Below are positions 16,417 through 25,366 of a stretch of DNA of 32,265 nt, piece after piece. Source of the DNA: Fidelibacterota bacterium (lineage in GTDB: Bacteria > Fidelibacterota > Marinisomatia > Marinisomatales > UBA1611); contig JABHGY010000036.1 in the NCBI GenBank assembly GCA_018671775.1, positions 1 to 32,265 on the forward strand, given 5' to 3'. Below the pieces are notes generated by a model that saw only the letters and a list, made by a program, of their open reading frames with translations, searched no databases and was not told the origin of the DNA. Positions within the stretch are counted from its first letter, which is position 1; each line of letters starts with the position of its first letter. The position numbers and the translations under genes were made by a program.

Positions 16417-18608
16417 TGGAAAATCCCTTATCGAAGTTAGTTCCGCAATTCTTTGGTGAGTATCCTAAATCATTTATAAAACTCTTTAACTGCATAACGA
16501 TTCCACCCGAAATGACACCAGATTCAGTCAAAGCTGAATTATGGAAAGCATATCAATTTGCTAGTATCAGTCACGAGGGGCAAAAACGGCGATCAGGTGA
16601 ACCTTACTTTATTCATTGTGTTCACGTGGCAGAAACATTAGCAAGATGGAAAATGGATTTGACTACAATCATGGGTGGCTTGCTTCATGATACGGTTGAA
16701 GATACAGATGTAAGTATTGAAGATTTGAAAATTAAATTTGGTGATGATTTGGCGGATTTAGTTGACGGCGTTACTAAAATCAGTGGATTGGAATTATCAT
16801 CTCGCAGAGAAAAACAGGCAGAAAATTTCATGAAAATGTTGTTATCGGTTGCCAAAGATTTGCGTGTCATTATCATCAAGTTTGCTGATCGCCTTCATAA
16901 CATGGAAACAATTCAGCATATGACTAAAATGAAACAGAGACGTATTGCAGTTGAAACGCGAGATGTTTTTGTGCCCTTAGCTCATAGATTAGGTATGGCG
17001 CAGGTTAAATCTCAGTTAGAAGATTTAGTATTAAAAACATTGCACCCTGGCCCTTTTAAGGAGATTGAAAGCAATTTAAAAGCGACCAAAAAACAGCGAG
17101 AAAAATTTATACACCAAATGATTAAACCCATTAATGATGAATTGCAATCAAGAGAGATAAGTTCGAATATTTATGGACGGGCAAAATCCCATTCTTCTAT
17201 TTTCGGTAAAATGGTAAAACGGGAAAAATTATTTGAAGAAATTTATGATATTTATGCCATTCGAATTATTGTTGATAGTGTGGAAGCTTGCTACGTTTCC
17301 CTTGGGATTCTCCATGATGCATACACGCCTATACACGACAGATTCAAAGATTTTATTGCTACACCAAAATCGAATGGATATCAATCACTGCATACGACGG
17401 TAATGGACCCAGCGGGTCAGATGGTGGAAATCCAAATTAGAACGAAGGAAATGGACGAAACGGCTGAAATTGGAATCGCAGCCCATTGGATTTACAAGGA
17501 AGGTGGGAAAAAATCAAAGGATTTAGACTCTAATGTGAAGTGGCTACGAGAGTTGCTTGAAATGTTACAAGATGAAAAATCCGATTCCGCCGAGTTTATG
17601 CATTTATTAAAAATTGATTTATTTAAAAACGAAATTTTTGTTTACACGCCAAAAGGTGACTTGGTTCAATTGCCGTCCAATGCCACTCCTGTGGATTTTG
17701 CTTACGAAGTGCATACGGAAGTTGGCTTTCATTGCATAGGTGCAAAAATCAATCATCAAGTCGCTCCTTTGAATACAAAATTAAAAAATGGTGATGTGAT
17801 TGAGGTGATTACCAGTAAGAATCAAACTCCAAGCTATGGTTGGCAAAAATTTGCAGTAACCAGCAAAGCGCGAAATTCCATTTCAAAATATCTTCGTAAA
17901 ACGAGAATGGAAGAAAGTATTAAGCTGGGTCAAGAAATATTAGTCAAAACACTGCGTCGATTAAAAAGATTAAAAGACCAAGATGAAATAAAAGATTCGT
18001 ATGAAAGTTTTGGCTTCAAGACAACAGAAGAATTATTGAGTGCTCTGGGTGGCGGCCATATTACGGTTAGGGAAATATTTCAAAAATTACATCCGCAAGA
18101 TGAATTAGATATTAGTGACGAAGAAAAAGATGATTCAAATCGATTTCTTAATTTTGCTCGTTCTAAAACGGAAGGGATTGTTTTGGATGGGATTTCGGAT
18201 ATAATGGTTAATTTTGGAAAATGTTGCAATCCAATTCCAGGAGATAAAATGGTGGGTTTTATTACGAGAGGGAGAGGCATCACTGTCCATCGATCTGATT
18301 GTAAAAGCTTGCCCTTATTGAGTCACGAATCGGACAGACTTCTTCCTGTGGAATGGAATGTTAAACGAAAAGATTTATTTAATGTGCGATTAAAAGTAGT
18401 GGGCGAAGACAAAAAAGGCGTATTGAAAGATTTATCTGAAGCTATTTCAAAAATGAATATCAATATTACAAGTGTAGAAACAAAAGTATATGATAATATG
18501 GCTGAGACTTATTTTGTAATCTCTATTAATAACAATCGCCAGCTCGATCGCCTATTTAAAAAATTAACAGCGTTCCATCATGTTGATTATGTAGAAAGGA
18601 CAACATAA
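16416..18608 (+). CDS. rel: Bifunctional (p)ppGpp synthetase/hydrolase Rel
   Basis: A 730-residue RSH enzyme. The N-terminal HD hydrolase is intact: GLLHDTVEDT (H91-D92) and FADRLHN (157-163). The synthetase domain (about 245-370) holds RFKD (309-312), the RxKD form found in bifunctional Rel and SpoT enzymes rather than the ExDD of synthetase-only RelA, followed by SNGYQSLHT and VEIQIRT. A TGS domain (about 400-460, VYTPKGDLVQLPSNATPVDF), a zinc-finger/CC-type region (NCKCC-like, CCNPIPGD), and a C-terminal ACT domain (about 655-730) complete it. It should be the main stringent-response enzyme here. It starts on the last base of the dnaB stop codon, with no Shine-Dalgarno site. Confidence 0.96.
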   Translation: MENPLSKLVPQFFGEYPKSFIKLFNCITIPPEMTPDSVKAELWKAYQFASISHEGQKRRSGEPYFIHCVHVAETLARWKMDLTTIMGGLLHDTVEDTDVSIEDLKIKFGDDLADLVDGVTKISGLELSSRREKQAENFMKMLLSVAKDLRVIIIKFADRLHNMETIQHMTKMKQRRIAVETRDVFVPLAHRLGMAQVKSQLEDLVLKTLHPGPFKEIESNLKATKKQREKFIHQMIKPINDELQSREISSNIYGRAKSHSSIFGKMVKREKLFEEIYDIYAIRIIVDSVEACYVSLGILHDAYTPIHDRFKDFIATPKSNGYQSLHTTVMDPAGQMVEIQIRTKEMDETAEIGIAAHWIYKEGGKKSKDLDSNVKWLRELLEMLQDEKSDSAEFMHLLKIDLFKNEIFVYTPKGDLVQLPSNATPVDFAYEVHTEVGFHCIGAKINHQVAPLNTKLKNGDVIEVITSKNQTPSYGWQKFAVTSKARNSISKYLRKTRMEESIKLGQEILVKTLRRLKRLKDQDEIKDSYESFGFKTTEELLSALGGGHITVREIFQKLHPQDELDISDEEKDDSNRFLNFARSKTEGIVLDGISDIMVNFGKCCNPIPGDKMVGFITRGRGITVHRSDCKSLPLLSHESDRLLPVEWNVKRKDLFNVRLKVVGEDKKGVLKDLSEAISKMNINITSVETKVYDNMAETYFVISINNNRQLDRLFKKLTAFHHVDYVERTT

Positions 18609-18610
18609 GA

Positions 18611-18919
18611 ATGAAAAAGAAAACATACACTAAAAAACATATTATTGCTGATTTAGCCTTACGGCATGAATTATCTATGAATACATCGCAAACAATTGTG
18701 GACGATTTTTTTGACATAATTCGGGGATACCTTATGGAAAATAGGCACAGTACTCGGATTGAAATTAGGAATTTTGGTGTGCTTGAAGTCAAACCTACCA
18801 AAGCAAAACCAAAAGCCCGAAATCCAAAAACGAACGAAGTATTATTCGTGCCTGCCCACAAAAAAACACGATTTAAGCCAGGGAAAATCCTCAAAGATCA
18901 TCTCAAAAAGCCTATATAA
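18611..18919 (+). CDS. HU/IHF-family DNA-binding protein
   Basis: A 102-residue basic protein of the HU/IHF fold: two N-terminal helices (ADLALRHELSMNTSQTIVDD), the strand IEIRNFGVLEV, and a DNA-gripping arm with ARNPKTNEVLFVP (R-N-P-x-T motif), then the KKTRFKPGK end. It bends or wraps DNA in the nucleoid. It is about 12 residues longer than a standard HU, with a lysine-rich N-terminus. It starts 2 nt after rel; AAAGGA at 18595-18600 is 10 nt upstream, rather far for a ribosome site. HU and IHF subunits cannot be told apart with confidence from one sequence. Confidence 0.92.
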   Translation: MKKKTYTKKHIIADLALRHELSMNTSQTIVDDFFDIIRGYLMENRHSTRIEIRNFGVLEVKPTKAKPKARNPKTNEVLFVPAHKKTRFKPGKILKDHLKKPI

Positions 18920-18921
18920 AC

Positions 18922-19332
18922 GTGGGTAGAATTTTAGGAATTGATTATGGAGATCGTCGGGTTGGCATTGCGTTAAGCGATCCACTAAAGATGATTGCTT
19001 CTCCAAAACTCACACTGACCATTCGTTCCGAGTCAGATCTCATCACTCAATTGAAAAATATAATCGTAGAAGAAGACGTAGAGGCCATTGTGCTCGGCTT
19101 GCCGATTGGAATGAAAGGAAATGAAACCAAACAAACCAAGCACGTAAGAGATTTGGCTGAAAAATTAAAACAATTTTCCTTGCCCATTCATTTAGAAGAT
19201 GAACGATTATCCTCTGTTTCAGCCAAAAAAAGTCTTCAACTTCAAAATGTAAAAACGGGTCATGAAAAAGGAAAAGTAGATCGTGTTGCGGCCTCCATAT
19301 TCCTTCAACAATATTTAGATAAAACGTACTAA
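18922..19332 (+). CDS. ruvX: Putative pre-16S rRNA nuclease / Holliday junction resolvase-like RuvX (YqgF)
   Basis: The 136-residue protein has the RNase H-like YqgF fold: GRILGIDYGDRRVGIALSD at the N-terminus with the first catalytic Asp, IVLGLPIGMKGNETKQT in the middle, and EDERLSSVSA near the end, with KVDRVAASIFLQQYL closing. The family processes the 5' end of 16S rRNA in E. coli; a resolvase role was proposed earlier. It starts at GTG (18922), 2 nt after the HU-like gene, with no Shine-Dalgarno site. Its stop overlaps the lnt start by one base. Confidence 0.95.
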   Translation: MGRILGIDYGDRRVGIALSDPLKMIASPKLTLTIRSESDLITQLKNIIVEEDVEAIVLGLPIGMKGNETKQTKHVRDLAEKLKQFSLPIHLEDERLSSVSAKKSLQLQNVKTGHEKGKVDRVAASIFLQQYLDKTY

Positions 19333-20819
19333 TGAATCGATTCTTTCAGCAGCCAAGTTGGCGACTTTCAATTTTATCTGGATTGATTATGGGCATTGCA
19401 ACTTATCCTTTCTCGCTAGGGTTTTTTGCCTGGTTTGGCTTTGTGCCTTTGATTCATGTGCTTCTCCATTCATCCCCAAAAAATGGAGCCAGAAATGCAT
19501 TCCTTTTTGCGCTTACGTTTCATTTGGTTTCAGTTTATTGGATTGGCAATAATTCTGGAGCATCATTTGGCGTGGTGCTATTATCTTTAATTGCGGCTGT
19601 CATTTATCTTTCACTTTTTTGGGGAGTCTTTGGATATTTATTTTGTTTATACAGAGATAAAAGTGGGCTTGGACTTTTGAGTTTGCCTTTTTTCATTGTT
19701 TCTTTAGAATGGTTAAGGAGTTTTGGTCCTTTAGGCTTTCCTTGGTTGAATTTGGCCCTAACCCAAAGTCATTATTTATCTCTTATTCAAATGATTGAAA
19801 TCACCGGGTCGTATGGGGTCACGTTTTGGCTCACAGCTGTCAATGGCATTTTTTACATACTTCTTACGCAAAAACAAGGTGTCAAGCAATTATCATTAGC
19901 GATGGCAGTTTTCTTTCTGAGTTTAATCCTAGCCGGATCTGCCAGAATGAGACAATTTGATGCTGAATCAAAATCAGTTAAAGTTGCCGTGATTCAGCCC
20001 AATATTGATCCAAATGAAAAATGGGATCGGGCATCTCAAGGGAAAACGATTTCAATTATGGATTCTCTTCATCTTGTTGCAATCGATTTACAGCCAGATT
20101 TGGTTTTATGGCCGGAAGCAGCTTTGCCTGTTTACTTGCGGTTGAACAGTCAACATAGAAAAAGAATCCAAGCTATTGTTGACCAATCTAAAATCCCCTT
20201 ATTAACAGGAACGGTAGATAGAAAGAAAGTGGATGGGGAAAGACACTATTTTAATGCGTCCATGTATTTTACGCCAAATAACGCTCAATCATTTTACAAT
20301 AAAATTCATTTGGTGCCTTTTGCTGAATATATTCCGATATCTGAGTATTTTCCATCCTTAAGGAAATTAAATTTTGGTCAAGGTAATTTTACTCACGGCA
20401 GTGATTTTACTCTTTTCCAATTGGACTCGACCTTTTTTTCCAATATCATTTGTTATGAATCAAGTATGCCGAATATGGTTCGGAAATTTGTAAAATCTGG
20501 CGCTGAATTTCTGAGTATAGAAGCCAACGACGGCTACTTAGGAAATACGGCAGGACCGTATCAACATTTTGAATTAGCTCGTTTACGAGCGATCGAAAAT
20601 CGGGTATCGGTTATTCGTGCTGCAAATACAGGAATATCAGGTTTGATTTCAGCCAGCGGTCAGGTTAAAGAAAAAATTTCCTTGGGGACACAAAAAGTAT
20701 TTTTGGCTCATGTTTCCTATGGAAACAGCGGTAGTTTTTACACACGATACGGCGATGTATTTGCAATATTTTGTTTAGGCTTATTAATGATTATGGGAAT
20801 CAGAACATGGAAAAACTAA
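19332..20819 (+). CDS. lnt: Apolipoprotein N-acyltransferase
   Basis: Lnt adds the third acyl chain to the N-terminal cysteine of lipoproteins at the outer face of the inner membrane, using phospholipid donors. The 495 residues have about six N-terminal membrane segments (1-210), a periplasmic nitrilase domain (about 215-465), and a last membrane segment (IFCLGLLMIMGI). The catalytic triad is visible: E262 (LWPEAALP), K324 (YNKIHLVPF) and C374 (ICYESSMP), matching E267, K335 and C387 of E. coli. It supports a Gram-negative envelope. Its end overlaps the next gene by 13 nt. Confidence 0.96.
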   Translation: MNRFFQQPSWRLSILSGLIMGIATYPFSLGFFAWFGFVPLIHVLLHSSPKNGARNAFLFALTFHLVSVYWIGNNSGASFGVVLLSLIAAVIYLSLFWGVFGYLFCLYRDKSGLGLLSLPFFIVSLEWLRSFGPLGFPWLNLALTQSHYLSLIQMIEITGSYGVTFWLTAVNGIFYILLTQKQGVKQLSLAMAVFFLSLILAGSARMRQFDAESKSVKVAVIQPNIDPNEKWDRASQGKTISIMDSLHLVAIDLQPDLVLWPEAALPVYLRLNSQHRKRIQAIVDQSKIPLLTGTVDRKKVDGERHYFNASMYFTPNNAQSFYNKIHLVPFAEYIPISEYFPSLRKLNFGQGNFTHGSDFTLFQLDSTFFSNIICYESSMPNMVRKFVKSGAEFLSIEANDGYLGNTAGPYQHFELARLRAIENRVSVIRAANTGISGLISASGQVKEKISLGTQKVFLAHVSYGNSGSFYTRYGDVFAIFCLGLLMIMGIRTWKN

Positions 20820-21442
20820 TCTCACTTTACCTCTTTTTTGGAATTTGCTTTCCTTTGCACGGACAAGAGCAGACGTCTTTTCGGAGAATTTCACCTGTGA
20901 TAAAATCTTTAATTTTGCCAGGAAGTGGAGAATATGCGCTTGGCAATAAAGAACGGGGACGAAAATTTGTCATTACCGAAATTGCATTGGTTTTTTCTGC
21001 CGTTGCATCCTATCATCAATCTGACTCAGAAAGACAAACATATATGGCCTTTGCATCTGAGCATTCTGGAGCGCAATCCAGCGATAAAAGTCATAATTAT
21101 TGGGTTGATATTGGTAATTATATTTCCATTGATGCTTATAACGAAGAACATCTCCGATTTCGGGAAAACGATGATTTATACGAAGATTCAGAATTATGGA
21201 CTTGGGATTGGGATTCTGATGCGAATCGAAGCAAGTTTGAATCTATTCGGATTCGAAGTGATTTATGGAAATTGGGTGGTTCTTTCTTAATTGGAGGAAT
21301 TGTGATCAATCATATTGTTTCAGCAATAGACGCACTTTATCTCAAGCGGATTTCAGCATTAGAATCAATTTCGTTTCATCCAAAAATAAATCCTTCACAG
21401 AACTCTTTTGCACTGCAAATTGATTGGAACTTTTCTAAGTGA
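20807..21442 (+). CDS. Exported DUF5683-like membrane protein, function unknown
   Basis: A 211-residue protein with a signal peptide (MEKLISLYLFFGICFPLHGQ), a conserved-looking block KSLILPGSGEYALGNKERG typical of DUF5683-type proteins (L-P-G-x-G near the first segment), an acidic Trp-rich middle (ELWTWDWDSDANRS), and a hydrophobic helix (SFLIGGIVINHIVSAIDALY). DUF5683 proteins are common in Bacteroidetes-related phyla and have no established function. I use ATG 20807; the in-frame TTG at 20771 would bury the signal peptide and overlap lnt by 49 nt. The overlap with lnt is 13 nt, and its TGA overlaps the ecfT GTG. I am sure that it is a gene, less sure of the family. Confidence 0.7.
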   Translation: MEKLISLYLFFGICFPLHGQEQTSFRRISPVIKSLILPGSGEYALGNKERGRKFVITEIALVFSAVASYHQSDSERQTYMAFASEHSGAQSSDKSHNYWVDIGNYISIDAYNEEHLRFRENDDLYEDSELWTWDWDSDANRSKFESIRIRSDLWKLGGSFLIGGIVINHIVSAIDALYLKRISALESISFHPKINPSQNSFALQIDWNFSK

Positions 21443-22164
21443 AATTGAATCCAGTCACTGTATTTGTCTTATATTTTCATGGAGTGATATTTGCAATATT
21501 GTTGTCAGAATTCAGATATTTTTTGATTTTCGTTCCAGTTTTTATTTTCTTGCTGACCCTTCACAAAAGCCAGCTCAAAAAATGGGGACAAACGGTGAAG
21601 CCTTTTATCATTTATTTACCAATTCTTGGTTTAACATTTGTGGGGGTATCTTTTTTTTTCACAGAAATGTCTTGGGGGAACATAGCACATAGTTTTGGAT
21701 TGGCAACGCTTCGACTTTGGTTGATGATATCGATGATGGCTTTTTATTTAATTTCACAAAATCGGATTTATTTTATTCCAGCCTTGAGAAGCATTCGTTT
21801 TCAATTGGGATTAAAAGGAAAGTGGAGTGAGAATCTTTTGCTTTTTATTGAGATGATTTTTCGTTTTTCGCCAGGAATTCAAATGGAATGGAATCAAATA
21901 TTTCGTGGGAAAAAAGCCCTGGGGTTTTCCGAACCTCAAACACGATTTGAAAAGATAAAGATGTTTTCAGGTGTGTTGCCTTATTTCTTACATAACAGCC
22001 TTTTGCAATCGGAGCAAATGACACGCGTGATGAAATTGCGAGGATATGGGAAGCAATTTCCACGAGGTGTTTATCCTTTTCATCCACTTAAAAGTATAGA
22101 TTTCATTGTTTTTATTTTGCTCATTTTATTCAATGGACTTTTTCAATTTTATGGCACGTTATAA
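21439..22164 (+). CDS. ecfT: EcfT/CbiQ-family transmembrane component of an ECF transporter
   Basis: A 241-residue protein with about five hydrophobic segments. The diagnostic motif MKLRGYG (198-204) is the Ala/Met-x-x-Arg-Gly coupling helix that contacts the ATPases in EcfT/CbiQ proteins; a second Arg-Gly (FRGKKALGF, near residues 155-163) is the other expected coupling motif. EcfT joins substrate-binding S components to EcfA ATPases for vitamin or metal uptake. No EcfA or S component is in this window. GTG at 21439 overlaps the preceding stop (GTGA). In Firmicutes ecfA-ecfA-ecfT is followed by truA, and here truA again follows, overlapping ecfT by 14 nt. Confidence 0.85.
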   Translation: MKLNPVTVFVLYFHGVIFAILLSEFRYFLIFVPVFIFLLTLHKSQLKKWGQTVKPFIIYLPILGLTFVGVSFFFTEMSWGNIAHSFGLATLRLWLMISMMAFYLISQNRIYFIPALRSIRFQLGLKGKWSENLLLFIEMIFRFSPGIQMEWNQIFRGKKALGFSEPQTRFEKIKMFSGVLPYFLHNSLLQSEQMTRVMKLRGYGKQFPRGVYPFHPLKSIDFIVFILLILFNGLFQFYGTL

Positions 22165-22882
22165 AATTATTATCCAATATGATGGCACGCACTTTTTTGG
22201 ATGGCAATTACAGCAAGAAGCTCGAACGGTCCAAGGCGTGCTTGAAAAAGCTCTCGTGGCACTTTCTGGTGGAGATCGAATTATTGTAAATGGTGCAGGA
22301 CGGACAGATTCAGGCGTCCATGCTTTTGGTCAAGTAGCTCATTTTGACCTTGAAACGCGTTTGGATGATACAACACTATTAGATGCGATGAATGGGCATT
22401 TACCCAAAGATTGCCGAGTAATGCAAGTTCAACAGGAAGGTGAAGATTTTCATGCACGTTATTCTGCTGTAAAAAGACATTACCGTTATCAATGTATGTC
22501 TAAGAAAAAATTAGTGTATGGCAATCAAGTTTGGATGACAAATCCTCTAAATATTGACAAATTAAATCAAGTGGCAAGCTTATTTCTTGGAGTCCATGAT
22601 TTCCTATCTTTCAGTAAATATAATGAAAAATTGGAACATACAAATTGTATTATTGATTCAGCATTATGGAAAGAAGAGGGCGACATGCTTATCTTTAATA
22701 TCTCCGCCAATCGTTTTTTGCATCATATGGTTCGTTATATTGTGGGATGTAGTGTGCAAAATAATGATGGGAAAATGTCATTTAATACCATAAAGAATTT
22801 GTTAGATTCTCCCCGCAAAGATGTGCAGATTTTTAAAGCACCCGCACAAGGCTTATTTTTGAATCATGTTGATTATGCATAA
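22151..22882 (+). CDS. truA: tRNA pseudouridine(38-40) synthase TruA
   Basis: TruA makes pseudouridine at positions 38, 39 and 40 of the tRNA anticodon arm. The 243-residue protein begins MARYKIIIQYDGTHFFGWQLQ, which is the family N-terminus, and has GAGRTDSGVHAFGQ with catalytic D53, then DFHARYSAVKRHYRY and FLHHMVRYIVG. The start is ATG 22151; a TTG at 22106 in the same frame would add 15 hydrophobic residues that belong to the ecfT end and not to TruA. It overlaps ecfT by 14 nt and htrA by 17 nt. No Shine-Dalgarno site is visible. Confidence 0.96.
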   Translation: MARYKIIIQYDGTHFFGWQLQQEARTVQGVLEKALVALSGGDRIIVNGAGRTDSGVHAFGQVAHFDLETRLDDTTLLDAMNGHLPKDCRVMQVQQEGEDFHARYSAVKRHYRYQCMSKKKLVYGNQVWMTNPLNIDKLNQVASLFLGVHDFLSFSKYNEKLEHTNCIIDSALWKEEGDMLIFNISANRFLHHMVRYIVGCSVQNNDGKMSFNTIKNLLDSPRKDVQIFKAPAQGLFLNHVDYA

Positions 22883-23951
22883 AAAATCATATTTTAAAAT
22901 TATTTTGCTCTTCGTACTGACTTCCAGTGCGTTTGGAGGCGTCTCAAAAAGCAGAGAAACTGCCATCACGAGAGCCATCAAAAAAGTGGGCGGTTCGGTT
23001 GCAAGTATCAATGTGGTTCAAAACAAAAAAGTATATTACCAAGATCCGTTCTATTCATTCTTTTTGCCACCATCGGCTATGAATATTCCTTCTCAAACAT
23101 CTGGAAGTGGTGTGGTTATTAGTCCAGATGGATACGTGATGACAAATTACCATGTGATTGAAGATGCAGTCGAAATTACAGTAACACTCACTGGTGGTTA
23201 CGAATATGATGCAGAAATTATAGGGTTTGATCAAACTACAGATTTAGCGTTGTTGAAATTAGAAGGACATGATTTCCCCTATGCAGATTTAGGCGATTCG
23301 GAAGACCTTATCATTGGAGAATGGGTGATTGCTTTGGGGAATCCATTTAACCTTTTCGACATCAGTGATCAGCCCACAGCCAGTGCAGGAATTATATCTG
23401 CAACTCACATGAATTTTGGTCGTCAAGAATCGGGTAAAGTTTTTCAGGATATGATACAAACGGATGCGGCGATTAATCCAGGAAATAGTGGAGGTCCTTT
23501 GGTCAATGCGAATGGAGAAGTGATTGGAATTAATACATTTATTTTTACAGGCTCAAATCAATTTCAGGGATCCATTGGAATTGGATTTGCCATTCCGATT
23601 AATCATGCTATGGATATTGCAGAGGAGTTAAAACGAGAAGGGAGAATTAATCGGAGCTTTACCACAGGACTTCGGGTGCAAACATTGACACGAAATATTT
23701 CCCGTTATTTAGAATTGAATCTAAATGCGGGTGTAATTATTGTGGAGGTAGAGCCTAATAGTCCAGCAGATAGAGCGAATCTTAGGACTGGGGATGTTAT
23801 TGTAAAAGTGGGACGGGAAAGAGTACATGAACCACGTGATATTAGAAATGTGATTATAGAGCTAGATTTACGGCCAGGAGACATGCTTACACTTCGTATT
23901 TATCGAGAGGGAAAGTATAAAACAATTAAACTTAAGTTAGGAGCGATTTAG
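22866..23951 (+). CDS. HtrA-family periplasmic serine protease (DegP/DegQ/DegS-like), one PDZ domain
   Basis: A 361-residue protease with an N-terminal hydrophobic signal or anchor (about 8-24), a trypsin-like domain and a single PDZ domain (about 265-360, GVIIVEVEPNSPADRANLRTGD in pieces). The catalytic triad is H96 (TNYHVIEDA), D126 (DQTTDLALLKLE) and S208 (NPGNSGGPLVN). Only one PDZ is present, so the layout resembles DegS or HhoA more than the two-PDZ DegP. It probably handles misfolded envelope proteins. I list ATG 22866; ATG 22875 is also possible and gives a shorter signal (358 aa). The upstream gene truA overlaps it by 17 nt. Confidence 0.94.
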   Translation: MLIMHKKSYFKIILLFVLTSSAFGGVSKSRETAITRAIKKVGGSVASINVVQNKKVYYQDPFYSFFLPPSAMNIPSQTSGSGVVISPDGYVMTNYHVIEDAVEITVTLTGGYEYDAEIIGFDQTTDLALLKLEGHDFPYADLGDSEDLIIGEWVIALGNPFNLFDISDQPTASAGIISATHMNFGRQESGKVFQDMIQTDAAINPGNSGGPLVNANGEVIGINTFIFTGSNQFQGSIGIGFAIPINHAMDIAEELKREGRINRSFTTGLRVQTLTRNISRYLELNLNAGVIIVEVEPNSPADRANLRTGDVIVKVGRERVHEPRDIRNVIIELDLRPGDMLTLRIYREGKYKTIKLKLGAI

Positions 23952-24595
23952 TGAAAATTGCACCCGAAGGTCGGAATCTATTATTCATAAGTTTTCTTTT
24001 ATCTGTATTTTTTCTAGGCGTGAATTATAGTTTGAATAATACGTATTTCTTTTATCTTGGTTTGGCGACTGGATTATTTTTTCTATTTTCGCTCAATTTT
24101 TTCAGAGATCCAATTCGAGAACTTGACGCTGAAGATTTAGAGATTGTTTCTCCTGCTGACGGTAAAATTGTTGCCCTAAAATCCGTGATAGATAATTCAG
24201 GTGAAGAGCGCCAGTTAATTTCAATCTTTTTGAATGTTTTTAATGTACACACAAATCGAATGCCTGTTGATGGGACTTTTACTTCTGTGCAATACAAAAA
24301 GGGAAAATTTTTGGCAGCTTTTGATCATAAAGCTTCAGATGAAAATGAACAAACAATCATTGAAATTTCAACTCCAAAAGGAAAAGTCGGATTGAAACAA
24401 ATTGCGGGATTGGTGGCACGACGAATTCATTGTTATGCCTATGAAGGGAAAAAGATGTCCAAAGGCGATAGATTAGGATTTATTATGTTTGGTTCGCGGA
24501 CAGATATTATTTTGCCAGAAACGGTAAAGATTCAAGTGAAAATGGGACAAAAAGTGACAGGAAATAAAACGATTATAGGCAAATGGAATGGATAA
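23951..24595 (+). CDS. psd: Phosphatidylserine decarboxylase proenzyme (small type)
   Basis: It decarboxylates phosphatidylserine to phosphatidylethanolamine and works at the inner membrane. The 214-residue form matches the short PsdA type. An N-terminal membrane region (about 9-50) precedes the SPADGKIV core (67-74), NVHTNRMPVDG (98-108), HKASDENEQT and the autocleavage motif FGSRTDIILP. Cleavage at G181-S182 should give the beta chain and the pyruvoyl-bearing alpha chain (the last 33 residues). The start is GTG at 23951, overlapping the htrA stop by one base; AGGAG at 23939-23943 lies 7 nt upstream. Together with the next gene it makes phosphatidylethanolamine. Confidence 0.95.
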   Translation: MKIAPEGRNLLFISFLLSVFFLGVNYSLNNTYFFYLGLATGLFFLFSLNFFRDPIRELDAEDLEIVSPADGKIVALKSVIDNSGEERQLISIFLNVFNVHTNRMPVDGTFTSVQYKKGKFLAAFDHKASDENEQTIIEISTPKGKVGLKQIAGLVARRIHCYAYEGKKMSKGDRLGFIMFGSRTDIILPETVKIQVKMGQKVTGNKTIIGKWNG

Positions 24596-25358
24596 AAAAG
24601 AAAAACGTAAATTAGCGAGAAAACGATTCATACCGAATTTTTTAACAGTTTTAAATATGTTTTTAGGATTCATCTCCATAGGACTCATCATGGAAGGAGA
24701 AGTCGTTCAAGCAGGTATTTTCATTCTGATTGCAGGTTTGTTTGATGTCTTTGATGGGAAAATTGCCCGAATGTTAGGGATATCCTCTCAATTTGGGGTA
24801 GAATTTGATTCTATGGCAGACACGGTTTCATTTTGCGTCGTGCCTTCTGTGCTGGTTTACCAATTGTATGTAGCTGGTTTACCTCCTGTTTTAGGCGCAA
24901 TGTATAGTTTTCTCCCTTTGATGTTTGGAACCATTCGCCTGGCAAAATTCAACATGGATCAAAACCCAGAAATTGCAAAAAGTTATACCATCGGATTATC
25001 AACGCCTATTGCCACCATCACTTTATTTGCGTATTTATTTTTTAATTTAGAAGTGAGCGGAGATCATGGTGACCCTAGGACCGCATTGGTGCTTGTGGCT
25101 ATCCTTGGATTTTTAATGGTAAGTTCTGTCCCATTTTCGAAATTTCCCTTATTTTCATTTAAATCAGGTGCGACCAATTCATTTTTATTGATTTCGTTTA
25201 TTTTGACAATTATATCTCTCGCTATTTGGCAAGGTTATGTTTTACTTCCCCTTGTTCTGTTTTATATTTCTTGGAATATTTTTAGATGGATGGCGGTTCA
25301 GAGGCATCCGACAGAAGAAATTGAAAATTCTTTCGAGATAGACAAAAATCAGTCTTAA
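24588..25358 (+). CDS. pssA: CDP-diacylglycerol-serine O-phosphatidyltransferase
   Basis: PssA makes phosphatidylserine from CDP-diacylglycerol and serine, the substrate of the preceding Psd. The 256-residue integral membrane protein carries the CDP-alcohol phosphatidyltransferase signature D-G-x2-A-R-x8-G-x3-D-x3-D at residues 56-78 (D56, G57, A60, R61, G70, D74, D78), with D53 before it. About six to eight membrane helices follow. The psd overlap is 8 nt. It is the type II (Bacillus-like) PssA, not the PLD-like E. coli enzyme. The pair psd-pssA is a common arrangement. Confidence 0.95.
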   Translation: MDKKEKRKLARKRFIPNFLTVLNMFLGFISIGLIMEGEVVQAGIFILIAGLFDVFDGKIARMLGISSQFGVEFDSMADTVSFCVVPSVLVYQLYVAGLPPVLGAMYSFLPLMFGTIRLAKFNMDQNPEIAKSYTIGLSTPIATITLFAYLFFNLEVSGDHGDPRTALVLVAILGFLMVSSVPFSKFPLFSFKSGATNSFLLISFILTIISLAIWQGYVLLPLVLFYISWNIFRWMAVQRHPTEEIENSFEIDKNQS

Positions 25359-25366
25359 TTTAGACC

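Noticed and set aside
20771-20806. Upstream TTG extension of the DUF5683-like gene
   Set aside because: It would put 12 residues before a clear signal peptide and enlarge the overlap with lnt; ATG 20807 is better.
22106-22150. Upstream TTG extension of truA
   Set aside because: The added residues are the ecfT end in another frame; MARYKIIIQYDG is the family N-terminus.
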